A stretch of 64,000 bases of DNA from Streptomyces sp. NBC_00569 (lineage in GTDB: Bacteria; Actinomycetota; Actinomycetes; Streptomycetales; Streptomycetaceae). Both the position numbers and the translations under genes were made by a program. Location: NCBI RefSeq assembly GCF_036345255.1, contig NZ_CP107783.1, positions 8,425,001-8,489,000 on the forward strand, written 5' to 3'. A model generated the notes under the pieces. That model was given only the letters and a program-made list of their open reading frames with translations, did not search any database and was not told where the DNA came from. This document shows positions 27,771 through 36,580 of the stretch, in pieces; the stretch's first letter is position 1; each line of letters opens with the position of its first letter.

Positions 27771-27901
27771 TATCGGCTCGGGCCTCCTCGCGGGGGCCCG
27801 CCTGCTCGAACCGCCCTCGCTCGGAAGGGGTCGAAGCAGAAGCCGGGGTGTGTACGGCATGTGTGCCGGCCAGGCGGCGAAGGGCGCCTGACCGGAGGTT
27901 C

Positions 27902-29665
27902 TCAGCGAGGGCGCGACCCGGTCTCGTACGTGGTGGTGTTGGCGGCGTGCCGGGCGGCGACGTAGCCGAAGGTCATGGCGGGGCCGATGTTGATGCCACC
28001 GGACGGGTAGTGGCCACCCATCACGTTGGCCTGGTCGCAGCCTGCCGCGTACAGGCCGGGGATCGCCTCGCCGGTCGCGTTCAGGACCCGCGCGCGGTCG
28101 TCGGTGTTCAGGCCTGCGAAGGTTCCGAAGCTGCCGGGCAGTACCTTGATCGCGTAGAAGGGGCCCTTCTCCAGTGGAGCCAGGGACGGGTTGGGGCCGT
28201 GCGCGTAGTCACCGGAGCCGCGGTTGAAGGGGGTGGTGCCCCGATGGAAATCGGGGTCCTCTCCCTGGCGTGCGTGCTGGTTGAACTCGTCGACGGTGAG
28301 CCGGAGTTGGGCCGGGTCGATGCCACAGGCCTGCGCGAGTTCCTCCAGGGTGCGTCCGCGCGTCATGTATCCGTTGCGCAGGTAGGGCCACTGGGGGACC
28401 GGGAACGGCTTGGCCATGCCGAAGGGGTAGCGGCGCTGGAACCGGTGGTCGCAGATGAGCCAGGAGACCACTTCTTCTCCCTGCGGGGTGGCGTCGATCA
28501 TGGCGGTGACGTAGTCGTGGTAGCCGTTCGCCTCGTTGACGAAGCGTCGGCCGTCGCGCATCACCGCGAGGAGACCGGGTTTTCCGCGGTCGACGATGTG
28601 GGGGAAGGTGCCGGTGCGGCCGTTGGGAAGCTTGACGGGGGAGACCGGGCACCAGGCGGCGGGGGAGGCGCCGGTGGTGTCGAGGACGCCGCCGACCTCC
28701 TCGGCGAGGCGAATGCCGTCGCCGGTGGTGGCGGCGGGGGCGAGGGCCTGGTGGTCCACGCCGGTGCCCTTGGGGAAGAGGGCGCGGCGCCGCTCGTCGT
28801 CGTGCGGGAAGCCGCCGGTGGCCAGGACCGTGCCGCGGCGGGCGTGGATGGTGACGTCGCCCCGCGGGGTGGAGACCACGGCTCCGTTGACCTTGCCGCG
28901 TTCGGTGAGCAGGCGTGTGGCGGGGGCGTTGACATAGAGCTTCACGCCCAGGTCCTCGGCGGACTTCGCGAGTCGGGCCACGAGCGCCGGCCCGTTGACC
29001 AGGTGCATACCGCGCCGATGCGTGACGAGGCCCAGTGTGTGGAGGGCGACGCGCCGGGCGGCGTGGAGGAAGCCCTTGACCGAGGTGGTGGCGTGCAGGA
29101 AGTGCTGCAGGTCCGGGCCGGCCATGATGCCCATGCCGAGGAACGAGGTCTCGTACATCTGCGGGCGCAGTTTGCGGCGCAGGGACTTGCTCAGGCGGCG
29201 GGCGTTGATCGGCTCGGGTCCCACCTGACGGCCGCCGGCGCTCGCACCGGGCTGCCACGCCTGGATGTCGGCGATCTTGGCGCCGTTGACGAAGCGCAGG
29301 CTGGTGTGGTCGTGGAAGAAGCCGACCATGTGGGGAGCGGCCTCGAGGAAGGCGTTCACCCGTGTCTCGTCGAATTCCTTGCCCAGGACGTTCTTGAGGT
29401 AGGTACGCGGCTGGTCGATGTCCTCGACGAAGCCCTCGGCCTGGGCGAGGGGGTGGCGCGGTGTCCACATCCAGCCGCCGGACCAGGCGGTGGCGCCGCC
29501 ACAGACCGGGTCCTTCTCGACCACGACCACCTTCAGGCCGTGCCAGGCGGCGGTGACCGCGGCCGACAGGCCGCCGGCGCCCGACCCGATCACCAACAGG
29601 TCGCAGTCCAACTCCCTTGCTGCCGCCTGCCCGTGACTGGACGTGGTGGTGGCTTGGGCACTCAT
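27902..29665 (-). CDS. FAD-dependent dehydrogenase, 3-ketosteroid delta1-dehydrogenase/fumarate reductase-like
   Basis: 587 residues. N-terminal FAD motif VIGSGAGGLSAA, then EKDPVCGGATAWSGG typical of KstD-like flavoproteins, a large substrate cap, and the C-terminal GLYAAGCDQANVMGGHYPSGG. The family introduces or reduces C=C bonds in cyclic ketones and related acids. It lies 95 bases downstream of an MHS transporter gene on the same strand, so uptake and desaturation of one substrate are likely linked. Steroid genes are otherwise absent, so a smaller alicyclic substrate is as likely. Confidence 0.85.
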   Translation of the reverse strand: MSAQATTTSSHGQAAARELDCDLLVIGSGAGGLSAAVTAAWHGLKVVVVEKDPVCGGATAWSGGWMWTPRHPLAQAEGFVEDIDQPRTYLKNVLGKEFDETRVNAFLEAAPHMVGFFHDHTSLRFVNGAKIADIQAWQPGASAGGRQVGPEPINARRLSKSLRRKLRPQMYETSFLGMGIMAGPDLQHFLHATTSVKGFLHAARRVALHTLGLVTHRRGMHLVNGPALVARLAKSAEDLGVKLYVNAPATRLLTERGKVNGAVVSTPRGDVTIHARRGTVLATGGFPHDDERRRALFPKGTGVDHQALAPAATTGDGIRLAEEVGGVLDTTGASPAAWCPVSPVKLPNGRTGTFPHIVDRGKPGLLAVMRDGRRFVNEANGYHDYVTAMIDATPQGEEVVSWLICDHRFQRRYPFGMAKPFPVPQWPYLRNGYMTRGRTLEELAQACGIDPAQLRLTVDEFNQHARQGEDPDFHRGTTPFNRGSGDYAHGPNPSLAPLEKGPFYAIKVLPGSFGTFAGLNTDDRARVLNATGEAIPGLYAAGCDQANVMGGHYPSGGINIGPAMTFGYVAARHAANTTTYETGSRPR

Positions 29666-29760
29666 GGGGTCTCTCTTCCCGCCGGTGTGTTGTCCCGGCG
29701 TATTGCTTGCTCGCGTGCTGATCTGCCGCCGGTCGGGCCGACGTCACCTTCTCGGGTGGG

Positions 29761-31122
29761 TCATACGGGCTCGTGCCGTTGGTCCGTGGAGGCCGCGGAC
29801 GTCCATCGGTAGGCGAACAGGCCGGTGACCAGGGCGGCGAGGGCGAGTCCTGCCAGGAGCAGGGCCACGCCGAGCCAGTCGCCGTCGTGTCCGGCGAGAG
29901 CGGTGGCGACCAGCGGGATGAAGCCGCCGACCGCGCCGGCCAGGGCGTAGCCGAATCCGGCGCCGCTGTAGCGCACGGAGATGTCGAACATGCCGGTGAA
30001 CCAGGTCTGTTGCACCGCGGTGGAGATGTTGTGGCCGAGGTTGATCAGGGCGAAGAAGGCCAGTGTCATCAGCACCAGGGAGCCCGAGCGCAGGGACAGG
30101 AAGAACGGGACCGCGGCCGCGGCGGCGCAGAGGGGGCCGGCGACGTAGAACCAGCGGACTCCCACGCGGTCGGCGAGCTTGCCGTAGACGGGGGTGAGGA
30201 ACGAGGCGAGGGCCAGCGCGATCATCGACGCGGCCAGCACCGTGCTCGTCGGGTGGTCGGTGTAGTTCTCCACGTAGACGAGGGAGAAGGTGAAGGCGAT
30301 GTAGAAGCAGCCCTGATCGACGAGGCGCATGCCGATCACCGCGAGGATCCGCAGGGGCGAGGTCTTCAGCGCCACCCAGAGCGGTGCCCTGGTCTGCTCC
30401 CGCTTCTCCTTGGCCTCGGCGAACTCGGTGGACTCCGCCACGCCCGTGCGGATGAGGAGGCCGGCGACGGCGAAGACGAGGCTGATCAGGAAGGGGATGC
30501 GCCAGCCCCAGGACTCGAACTGGGCCTGTGTGGTGAGCGCCTGCATCAGGGAGAAGACGGCGGTGCCGAGCAGCAGGCCGATGAAGGAGCCGACCTGGAC
30601 GCCGCTGGCGAGGAAGTTCTTCTTCCCCGGCGGGGCGCTTTCCACGGCCATCAGGGCGGCGCCGCCCCACTCTCCGCCGACCGCCACGCCCTGGATCGCA
30701 CGCAGCAGCACCAGGCAGATGGGGGCTGCGATGCCCATCGCCGCGTAGGTGGGAAGTGCGCCGATCGCGGCGCTGGCCAGACCCATGATGAGCACGGTGA
30801 GGAACAGCATCTGCCTGCGCCCGATGCGGTCACCGAAGTGGCCGAAGATGGCGCCGCCCAGCGGCCTGAAGACGAATCCGACGGCGAACGAGGCCATGGA
30901 GGCGAGAAGCCCGACGAACTCGTCGTGCGAGGGGAAGTACTGCGGCCCGAAGATCGTCGCGGCGGCGATGCCGTAGAGGAAGAAGTCGTACCAGTCGATC
31001 ACGGCACCGGTCATGCTGGCCGCCGCCCGGCGTCGCGGTGAGGCGCCACCAGGGGGGTGCGGGCTGTCCATGGAGACAACTGTGGTCTCCATGGGCCCTG
31101 CGTGAGAGTTGTTGTGGGGCAT
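29761..31122 (-). CDS. MFS transporter, metabolite:H+ symporter (MHS) family
   Basis: 453 residues with 12 predicted hydrophobic segments. MHS signatures are VIDWYDFFLYG in the first helix, FRPLGGAIFGHFGDRIGRR between helices 2 and 3, and RAIQGVAVGGEWGGA in helix 4. Family members import organic acids such as shikimate, proline/betaine, citrate or aromatic acids with protons. The ATG at 31122 has TTTGGAG upstream; an internal ATG at 31092 is less likely. Its promoter region is shared with the divergent isomerase/SDR pair and holds a perfect 16-bp palindrome. Confidence 0.9.
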   Translation of the reverse strand: MPHNNSHAGPMETTVVSMDSPHPPGGASPRRRAAASMTGAVIDWYDFFLYGIAAATIFGPQYFPSHDEFVGLLASMASFAVGFVFRPLGGAIFGHFGDRIGRRQMLFLTVLIMGLASAAIGALPTYAAMGIAAPICLVLLRAIQGVAVGGEWGGAALMAVESAPPGKKNFLASGVQVGSFIGLLLGTAVFSLMQALTTQAQFESWGWRIPFLISLVFAVAGLLIRTGVAESTEFAEAKEKREQTRAPLWVALKTSPLRILAVIGMRLVDQGCFYIAFTFSLVYVENYTDHPTSTVLAASMIALALASFLTPVYGKLADRVGVRWFYVAGPLCAAAAAVPFFLSLRSGSLVLMTLAFFALINLGHNISTAVQQTWFTGMFDISVRYSGAGFGYALAGAVGGFIPLVATALAGHDGDWLGVALLLAGLALAALVTGLFAYRWTSAASTDQRHEPV

Positions 31123-31207
31123 CGTTGCTCCAAACCTGGGCGGCCATCGATCACTGCACGGGCCGTGAGAGTCGAGTCCTGCTGGGCAGGAAGTCATTGA
31201 CACTGAG

Positions 31208-31223
31208 ATGACTACGTAGTCAT
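31208..31223. promoter_or_regulatory. Perfect 16-bp palindrome, candidate operator
   Basis: ATGACTACGTAGTCAT is its own reverse complement. It lies in the 172-base divergent region between the MHS transporter (86 bases from its ATG) and the isomerase-like gene (72 bases before its GTG). A single regulator could control both directions; the nearby LacI protein is the first candidate. Confidence 0.65.
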
Positions 31224-31294
31224 TCTGGTTCGGGCAGCGTAGGAACGTCATCTGCGCCGCGTCAATACCCGCACTCGATTGGTGGTTCAAATAC

Positions 31295-32149
31295 GTGGAC
31301 GTCACGTTCGGGCTCGCTCACTTGTCGGCCCTGCATCTGGATCCGCCCTCCCTGGTCACCGCGGCGAGCGAGGCCGGCTTTGCCGCGGTCGGTGTGCGGG
31401 TCTTCCCCGCCACCGGGACCGAGGCCCGCTATCCGATCGCGGCGGGGGCGCCGATGACAGCCGAGACGGTTCGGCGTTGTCGCAGCACCGGTGTCTCGGT
31501 CCTGGACGTCGAGGCCTTCACCCTCGACGGAGCGCGCGGGCCCGCCGAGTGGATGCCCGCGCTGGAGGCCGGGGCAGAACTCGGCGCGCGCATCCTGAAC
31601 GTCATCGGGGGAGACCCCGATTCGTCCCGACTGCAAGACACACTTGCCGTGTTGGCGGCCGACGCGTCCCGCTTCGGTATCCGCCCCTGCCTCGAACCGA
31701 TCTCCTACCAGTGCGTCGACACCGTCGCGAAGGCCGCGCGGCTGGCCGAGGGGACAGGGGCCGGGATCATGCTCGATGTCCTGCACTTCGTGCGCGCGGG
31801 CGGCACGGTCGCCGACCTCGAAGCGCTGCCCACCGGGGTCGTCGAGGTGATCCAGCTCTGCGACGGCCCGGCCACGGTCCCCGACCTGCCCACACCGACG
31901 GAACTCCCGCTCGGGCAGAGCGTCGACGGTTCCTCGCGGCAGATCGAGTCCCGGGCGCATCGCCTGACACCCGGATCGGGGGTCTTCCCTCTGAGCGACA
32001 TTCTGCGCGCGCTACCGAATGTGCCGATCAGCGTCGAGGTACCCAGCGCCGCCCGGGTCGCGCGCGAAGGCGCCGGAGCGCACCTCAAGGATCTCCACCG
32101 GGCCACCACCACACTGCTCACCTCCCCCGACACTGCAGGAGTCCGCTGA
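31295..32149 (+). CDS. Sugar phosphate isomerase/epimerase-like TIM-barrel protein
   Basis: 284 residues of the xylose isomerase-like TIM-barrel (AP endonuclease 2) superfamily: FGLAHLSALHLDPPS at the start, NVIGGDP, CLEPISYQ (metal Glu) and GIMLDVLHFVRAGG (metal Asp and His). The superfamily includes hexulose isomerases and also 3-dehydroshikimate dehydratases, so the fold does not fix the reaction. The GTG start lies in the divergent promoter with the MHS transporter. Its stop overlaps the next ATG by one base. With an SDR and a KstD-like dehydrogenase it could process a cyclitol or shikimate-like substrate. Confidence 0.75.
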   Translation: MDVTFGLAHLSALHLDPPSLVTAASEAGFAAVGVRVFPATGTEARYPIAAGAPMTAETVRRCRSTGVSVLDVEAFTLDGARGPAEWMPALEAGAELGARILNVIGGDPDSSRLQDTLAVLAADASRFGIRPCLEPISYQCVDTVAKAARLAEGTGAGIMLDVLHFVRAGGTVADLEALPTGVVEVIQLCDGPATVPDLPTPTELPLGQSVDGSSRQIESRAHRLTPGSGVFPLSDILRALPNVPISVEVPSAARVAREGAGAHLKDLHRATTTLLTSPDTAGVR

Positions 32150-32916
32150 TGACCGAGCTCGTCGACACCTCGGCCCCCACAACCGACTACTGGCCTGGCC
32201 GCTACCGCGACCAGGTCGTCCTGGTCACCGGCGCGGCGGGCGGACTCGCCGCACCCACCTGCCGGCGCCTCGCCCGTGAAGGTGCCACCGTGATCTGCAC
32301 GGACGTGGCGGGCGACGGGGACGGCTCCTCTCCCGAGACATGCCTGTCCCTTGATGTCACCGACCCGGAAGCCTGGTGCCGGGTCGTCGCCGACATCATG
32401 CGCACACACGGGCGGCTCGACGGCGCGCTCCTGGCCCACGGAGTGCAAGGCCCCGAGACACCGATCGACGAGACACCCAGGGACGGCTGGCAGCACACCC
32501 TCGCCATCAACCTCGACGGCTGTCTGCACGGCCTCAGCGCCGCCCTGCCGGCGATGCGCGCACGCGGCTACGGACGTGTCACCATCCTGTCCTCCATAGC
32601 CGGCCGCGAAGGCAACCCGCACCAGGCCGCCTACTCCGCGTCGAAGGCCGCTGTCATCTCCCTGGTGAAGACCGCGGCAAAGGAGTACGCACGCGACGGC
32701 ATCACCGTCAACGCCGTCGCCCCCTCGATGATGCGGACCCGCATGCTCGAGGACCTCAGCGAGGAACGCAATGCCGCGCTGCTCGCCCGGGTACCGATGG
32801 GCAGGGTCGGCACACCGGAGGAATTCGCCGCGCTCGCGGCCTGGCTGCTCTCGCCCGAGGCCAGCTACACCACAGGACAGACCCTCGACCTGAGCGGCGG
32901 GCGCAACACCGCCTGA
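32149..32916 (+). CDS. Short-chain dehydrogenase/reductase (SDR)
   Basis: 255 residues. The cofactor motif is TGAAGGLAAP, in which the last conserved Gly is Ala, and AHG replaces NNAG. The catalytic Ser (ILSSIAGR) and YSASK are intact. It is translationally coupled to the TIM-barrel gene (TGATG overlap) and ends 12 bases before the converging LacI gene. It probably oxidises a secondary alcohol of the transported substrate. Confidence 0.85.
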   Translation: MTELVDTSAPTTDYWPGRYRDQVVLVTGAAGGLAAPTCRRLAREGATVICTDVAGDGDGSSPETCLSLDVTDPEAWCRVVADIMRTHGRLDGALLAHGVQGPETPIDETPRDGWQHTLAINLDGCLHGLSAALPAMRARGYGRVTILSSIAGREGNPHQAAYSASKAAVISLVKTAAKEYARDGITVNAVAPSMMRTRMLEDLSEERNAALLARVPMGRVGTPEEFAALAAWLLSPEASYTTGQTLDLSGGRNTA

Positions 32917-32928
32917 TCCTCTGTTCGT

Positions 32929-33930
32929 TCACGCCGGCGCGGCGGTCGTGCCCCGCTCGATCAGTCGCACCGGGAAGACCGTCTGGGAGAACTCGCTGTC
33001 TGCCCGGCCCTCGAGCCGGTCGATGAGCACGTCCACCGCCTTCGTCGCCATCTCCGTGAACGGCTGGTGCACCGTGGTGAGGTTGATCATCGACCACCGA
33101 GCCGGTTCCGAGTCGTCGAACCCGACCACGGACAACTCCTCGGGGACCCGGATCCCGAGCTGCGACGCCGCATCCAGCGCCGCGAACGCGAAAGAGTCCG
33201 TCGAGCAGAAAATCGCGGTCGGTCGCGGCTCCACCGCCAACAACGAACGGGCCATCTCCAACCCGCTCTCGTGATCGATGGGCCCTCGCCGCACGTACTC
33301 CTCCGGGAGATCCAGGCCACGTTCCCGGAGCGCGTCCCGCATGCCGTCCTCGCGCTCACGGCCATTGCTCACCGTGCGCGGGACCGACAGCATCGCGATC
33401 CTGTGGTGTCCCAGCTCGCCCAGGTGATGTGCGACCAGTGCACCGCCCGCTCGGTCCTCGCTCATGACGGTGTCCGCGCGCAGGTCCGAGAAGTCGCGAC
33501 TGAGGAGCACCATCGGCATGTGACGTGCCGCCACCTGGGCCACTCCCGGGGAGTCGTCCGTCGCGGACATGAAGATCAGCCCGTCGACGATCGCCTCGTT
33601 CAGGACCTCCAGGGCGTCCGCGTCGTGCGTTTCCTCAGGGTCGCGGATGAGGGCCATCCGATAGCCGCGCGCCGCCGACCGCTCCTGGATCGCCGCGATC
33701 GCCGGCGGGTACAGGGGGCTCCTCAGGTCGGCCACGACCACGCCGAGCGCCTTCGCTCGACGCGTGACCAGCATCCGGGCCGCGGCATCGGGCCGGTATC
33801 CGAGCGCCTGCGCCGCGTCGATCACGCGTCGACGGGTCTTCTCCGTCACGGAGGGATGTCCGCGCAGCGCCCGGGACACCGTCGTCTGGGAAAGACCCAG
33901 CTGCCGTGCCAGGTCGACACTCGTCACCAT
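32929..33930 (-). CDS. LacI-family transcriptional regulator
   Basis: 333 residues: an N-terminal LacI HTH (TSVDLARQLGLSQTTVSRALRGHPSV, quoted as TSVDLARQLG and TVSRALRG) and a periplasmic-binding-like effector domain with LGVVVADLRSP and VVGFDDSEPA. Start ATG 33930 places the HTH at the usual position; GTG 33957 is in frame. It converges on the SDR gene and probably controls the divergent MHS/isomerase promoter. Its effector is likely a sugar-like or polyol compound, as for the family. Confidence 0.9.
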   Translation of the reverse strand: MVTSVDLARQLGLSQTTVSRALRGHPSVTEKTRRRVIDAAQALGYRPDAAARMLVTRRAKALGVVVADLRSPLYPPAIAAIQERSAARGYRMALIRDPEETHDADALEVLNEAIVDGLIFMSATDDSPGVAQVAARHMPMVLLSRDFSDLRADTVMSEDRAGGALVAHHLGELGHHRIAMLSVPRTVSNGREREDGMRDALRERGLDLPEEYVRRGPIDHESGLEMARSLLAVEPRPTAIFCSTDSFAFAALDAASQLGIRVPEELSVVGFDDSEPARWSMINLTTVHQPFTEMATKAVDVLIDRLEGRADSEFSQTVFPVRLIERGTTAAPA

Positions 33931-34230
33931 GGTATGAGGATACGGCTCCACCTGCACGCCCCTGCAGCCCGCTCTCCGAAGTCGGTCTCACCGTGTGTTG
34001 TGGTCGGCGCGTGAGGCTGATGCGAACCATGCGGTGTGCGACAGGTGTCACCGACAGCCTCTCCGTCCCCGACGAGCTGCTTACCACCATGTGCACACCG
34101 GCAGTGCACTCACGTTCAGGTGGCCGGCGCCACTATGGGCCGGGAGACCGTGTTGAAGGCCGAGACTGAGGCACCCTCTTCCGGGGCCCTCGATGGCGGG
34201 ACGTGCCCGAGTCGCCTGATCCCGCCCGGG
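33931..34230. other. Gene-free stretch beside the IS21 remnant
   Basis: About 300 bases between the LacI gene and the IS21 end. It contains the LacI promoter region; no open frame here resembles a known protein and I see no clear structure. Confidence 0.4.
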
Positions 34231-34590
34231 TGTCCACGGACAGTGTGACGTCCGGGTGAGCGGACAGTTCGGATCTTGGTGGGCGGACAACTCATCTCCC
34301 GTTGCGGTATGACTTTTCGTCGCCCGGTTGGCGGGTCAGCCGTTCGGGGCGAGGGGCTCGACTCCCTGCCCGCTGGTGGCCTGCGTCAGTCGCAGCGAGG
34401 AGCCTTCGGTGAGCACGATGTGAGCGTGGTGCAGGAGCCGGTCGACGGCGGCGGTGGCCAAGGTCTTGGGCATGATCGAATCGAAGCCTGAGGGATGAAG
34501 GTTGCTCGTCACGATCACCGAGCGGCGCTCGTAGGCGGCATCGATCACGCGGTAGAACGCCTCGGCGGCGGCTTGCCCGCAGGGCAGCAT
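34231..34590 (-). mobile_element. IS21-family remnant: 3' part of istB plus right end
   Basis: On the minus strand, 34590-34336 encodes the C-terminal third of an IstB ATP-binding helper: AAYERRSVIVTSNLHPSGFD, MPKTLATAAVDRLLHHAH, and a LTQATSGQG tail. Beyond its stop, 34231-34290 carries several GGACA/TGTCC copies, as in the repeat-rich ends of IS21 elements, starting with TGTCCACGGACAG. The istA gene and the N-terminal part of istB are missing, so it cannot move by itself. Confidence 0.75.
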
Positions 34591-34674
34591 GCGGGTTCGT
34601 CTCGTCGTTCTCGCAAGCGGCCCCCAGATCGGCGTGGACGTCATGGTCCGGCCCTCCGACCTCGCGGAAGCGGC

Positions 34675-34695
34675 GTCATGCGTCTGATGCATCAC
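34675..34695. promoter_or_regulatory. Inverted repeat, candidate operator (site 3)
   Basis: GTCATGCG (34675-34682), spacer TCTGA, TGCATCAC (34688-34695); six of eight arm positions pair. Same layout as sites at 13359-13379 and 26147-26167. It lies 129 bases upstream of the two-component monooxygenase operon. A TATACG stretch that could be a -10 element follows about 30 bases downstream. Confidence 0.55.
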
Positions 34696-34823
34696 AGGCA
34701 CGAACTTCTGGTGAAGTCCCTGGCCTATACGCCCCTCGAAGCGCATCCGCATGATGGCTGCCATCACTCCGTGACGTCGGTTATGACATCCATCGGCTCA
34801 CGAAACTCTATGAGAGAGGCACC

Positions 34824-36014
34824 ATGACAATGTCGTCCAGCGCCACAGTGTCGGATCTCGAAACCTCTGACGCCGAGCTGGTGGGCCGCGCCACCGGCCT
34901 GGTCCCGCTGATCCGTGAGTACGCCGCGCAAGGTTCCGAGGCGCGGCGAGTGGTCCCCGAGGTGGTCAAGGCGCTGGAGGACGCGGACATCTTCCGTCTG
35001 CTCGTGCCCAAGCGGTACGGCGGCCACGGGACGACGCTGCGCACCGCCGTCGACGCCGTGGCCGAGGTGGCCCGTGGTGATGGTTCGACCGGATGGATCG
35101 CCGCGCTGATGACCGTCGCCACGGGATTCGCCTCGACTGCCTCCGCTCAGGCACAGGAGGAGATCTTCGGTGCGCATCCGAAGGCGAAGCTGTGCGGCAT
35201 CTTCTCCCTGGGAGGCAAGTCGGAGCGGGTCGACGGCGGCTACCTGATCAGTGGCCGCTGGCCTTACGCCTCGGGTTCCTTCGCTGCCGACTGGGGGAGC
35301 CTGGGAATCTCCCTCGAGAGCGGCGAGGCCGCGATGGCGTTGGTCCCGGCGGAAACATGGACGATCGAGCCGACCTGGTTCGTCACCGGGATGAAGGGCA
35401 CGGGCAGCGACACCATCGTGATCGAAGACCACTTCGTTCCCGATCACCGGATTCATTCGGTCAAAGACCGCTCCGAGGAACGCTACCGAACGCCCCACCC
35501 TGATGACCGGATGGCTTCGATGGCCCTCAACGCGGTCGCCGCCGCCATTCTCGTCGCACCGCAGATCGGTCTGGGCCGGCACGCGCTGGAGATCACCCGG
35601 GCCAAGCTGCCCCACAAGCCGGTGGCCTACACCGGCTACCAGGAGGCAAGGCTCTCCCCCACCCACCAGATCGGCGTGGCGAACGCGGCCACCAAGCTGC
35701 ACCTGGCCGAGCTGACGATGTACCGCATGTGCCTCGACCTCGACCGGGCCGCGGACGAACGCCGGCTGCCCGACCTGGAGACTCGCGCTCGGATCCGCAA
35801 CGACACCGGCGTGGTCGCCGAACTGGTCAAGGACGCGATCGACCTGCTGCTGACCGCCAACGGTGCCGGCTCCTTCGCCGAGGTCAACGTGCTCAACCGC
35901 ATCTGGCGGGACTCCGGGACCGCCGCCCGGCATGCCCTCGTCACCCCCGAGATCGGCAAGGAGGCCTACGGCCGACTGCTGCTCGGCAACGAAGAACCGA
36001 CGATCGCGCTGTGA
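34824..36014 (+). CDS. Two-component flavin-dependent monooxygenase, oxygenase subunit (acyl-CoA dehydrogenase fold)
   Basis: 396 residues with the acyl-CoA dehydrogenase fold: an N-terminal helical domain (PLIREYAAQGSEARRVVPEV), RYGGHGTTLRTAVDAVAEVARGDGSTGW and the middle beta-domain GRWPYASGS with a C-terminal helical bundle. The length and the GSTGW/GRWPYASG pattern fit group D hydroxylases such as HsaA and p-hydroxyphenylacetate C2-hydroxylase rather than true acyl-CoA dehydrogenases. It is followed with overlap by a flavin reductase, its expected partner. It would ortho-hydroxylate a phenol with reduced flavin and O2. Substrate unknown; a phenol leading to hydroxyquinol would fit. Confidence 0.85.
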   Translation: MTMSSSATVSDLETSDAELVGRATGLVPLIREYAAQGSEARRVVPEVVKALEDADIFRLLVPKRYGGHGTTLRTAVDAVAEVARGDGSTGWIAALMTVATGFASTASAQAQEEIFGAHPKAKLCGIFSLGGKSERVDGGYLISGRWPYASGSFAADWGSLGISLESGEAAMALVPAETWTIEPTWFVTGMKGTGSDTIVIEDHFVPDHRIHSVKDRSEERYRTPHPDDRMASMALNAVAAAILVAPQIGLGRHALEITRAKLPHKPVAYTGYQEARLSPTHQIGVANAATKLHLAELTMYRMCLDLDRAADERRLPDLETRARIRNDTGVVAELVKDAIDLLLTANGAGSFAEVNVLNRIWRDSGTAARHALVTPEIGKEAYGRLLLGNEEPTIAL

Positions 36015-36580
36015 AGACAGCGACCATGCAGACGACCACATCTGTTCCCACCACGAAACAGAGCGGCCTGGCCGCCGACGCCACCGACTACCGACGCGTC
36101 CTCGGACACGTCCCGACCAGCGTGGCCGTCGTCACCGCAAGCGCCAGGTCCGGGCCCGTCGGGATGACCGTCGGCTCGTTCACCTCGGTCTCGCTGGACC
36201 CGCCACTCATCGCCTTCTTCGTCGACCGGTCCTCCAGCACGTGGCCGCGCCTGTACGAGGCAAGCCACTTCGGCGTCAACATCCTCGGCCACAACCACAG
36301 CGAGCTGTGCAAGGCGTTCTCCCGGCGCGGCCAGGACCGCTTCCTCGACTTGGACTGGCATATGTCGGCTCGCGGCTTGCCTCTCCTGGACGAGGCGATC
36401 GTCACCCTGGAATGCACGAGGTTCAAGGTCGATCTCATTGGCGATCACTACCAGGTGGTCGGCCGCGTCGAGTCACTGGAGCTGCGCGCCACCGATCCCC
36501 CGCTGATCTTCCTGCGCGGCGGCTTCCTGGATCTGAGTGCCTCGGGCGCAGCGTCCGGACGCGACGAAGGGGACGGATGA
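36011..36580 (+). CDS. Flavin reductase (HpaC/HsaB-like)
   Basis: 189 residues of the FMN-binding split-barrel flavin reductase family: VLGHVPTSVAVVTA, GPVGMTVGSFTSVSLDPPLIAFF and FGVNILGHNHSELCKAFS. It supplies reduced flavin to the monooxygenase immediately upstream. GTG 36011 overlaps that gene's stop (GTGA); ATG 36026 is an alternative start five codons later. Its stop overlaps the next ATG, so the three genes are translated as one unit. Confidence 0.9.
   Translation: MKTATMQTTTSVPTTKQSGLAADATDYRRVLGHVPTSVAVVTASARSGPVGMTVGSFTSVSLDPPLIAFFVDRSSSTWPRLYEASHFGVNILGHNHSELCKAFSRRGQDRFLDLDWHMSARGLPLLDEAIVTLECTRFKVDLIGDHYQVVGRVESLELRATDPPLIFLRGGFLDLSASGAASGRDEGDG

Noticed and set aside
34824..36014. 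Reading the acyl-CoA dehydrogenase-fold protein as a beta-oxidation enzyme
   Set aside because: It is directly followed by a flavin reductase with overlap, and its motifs fit group D hydroxylases.
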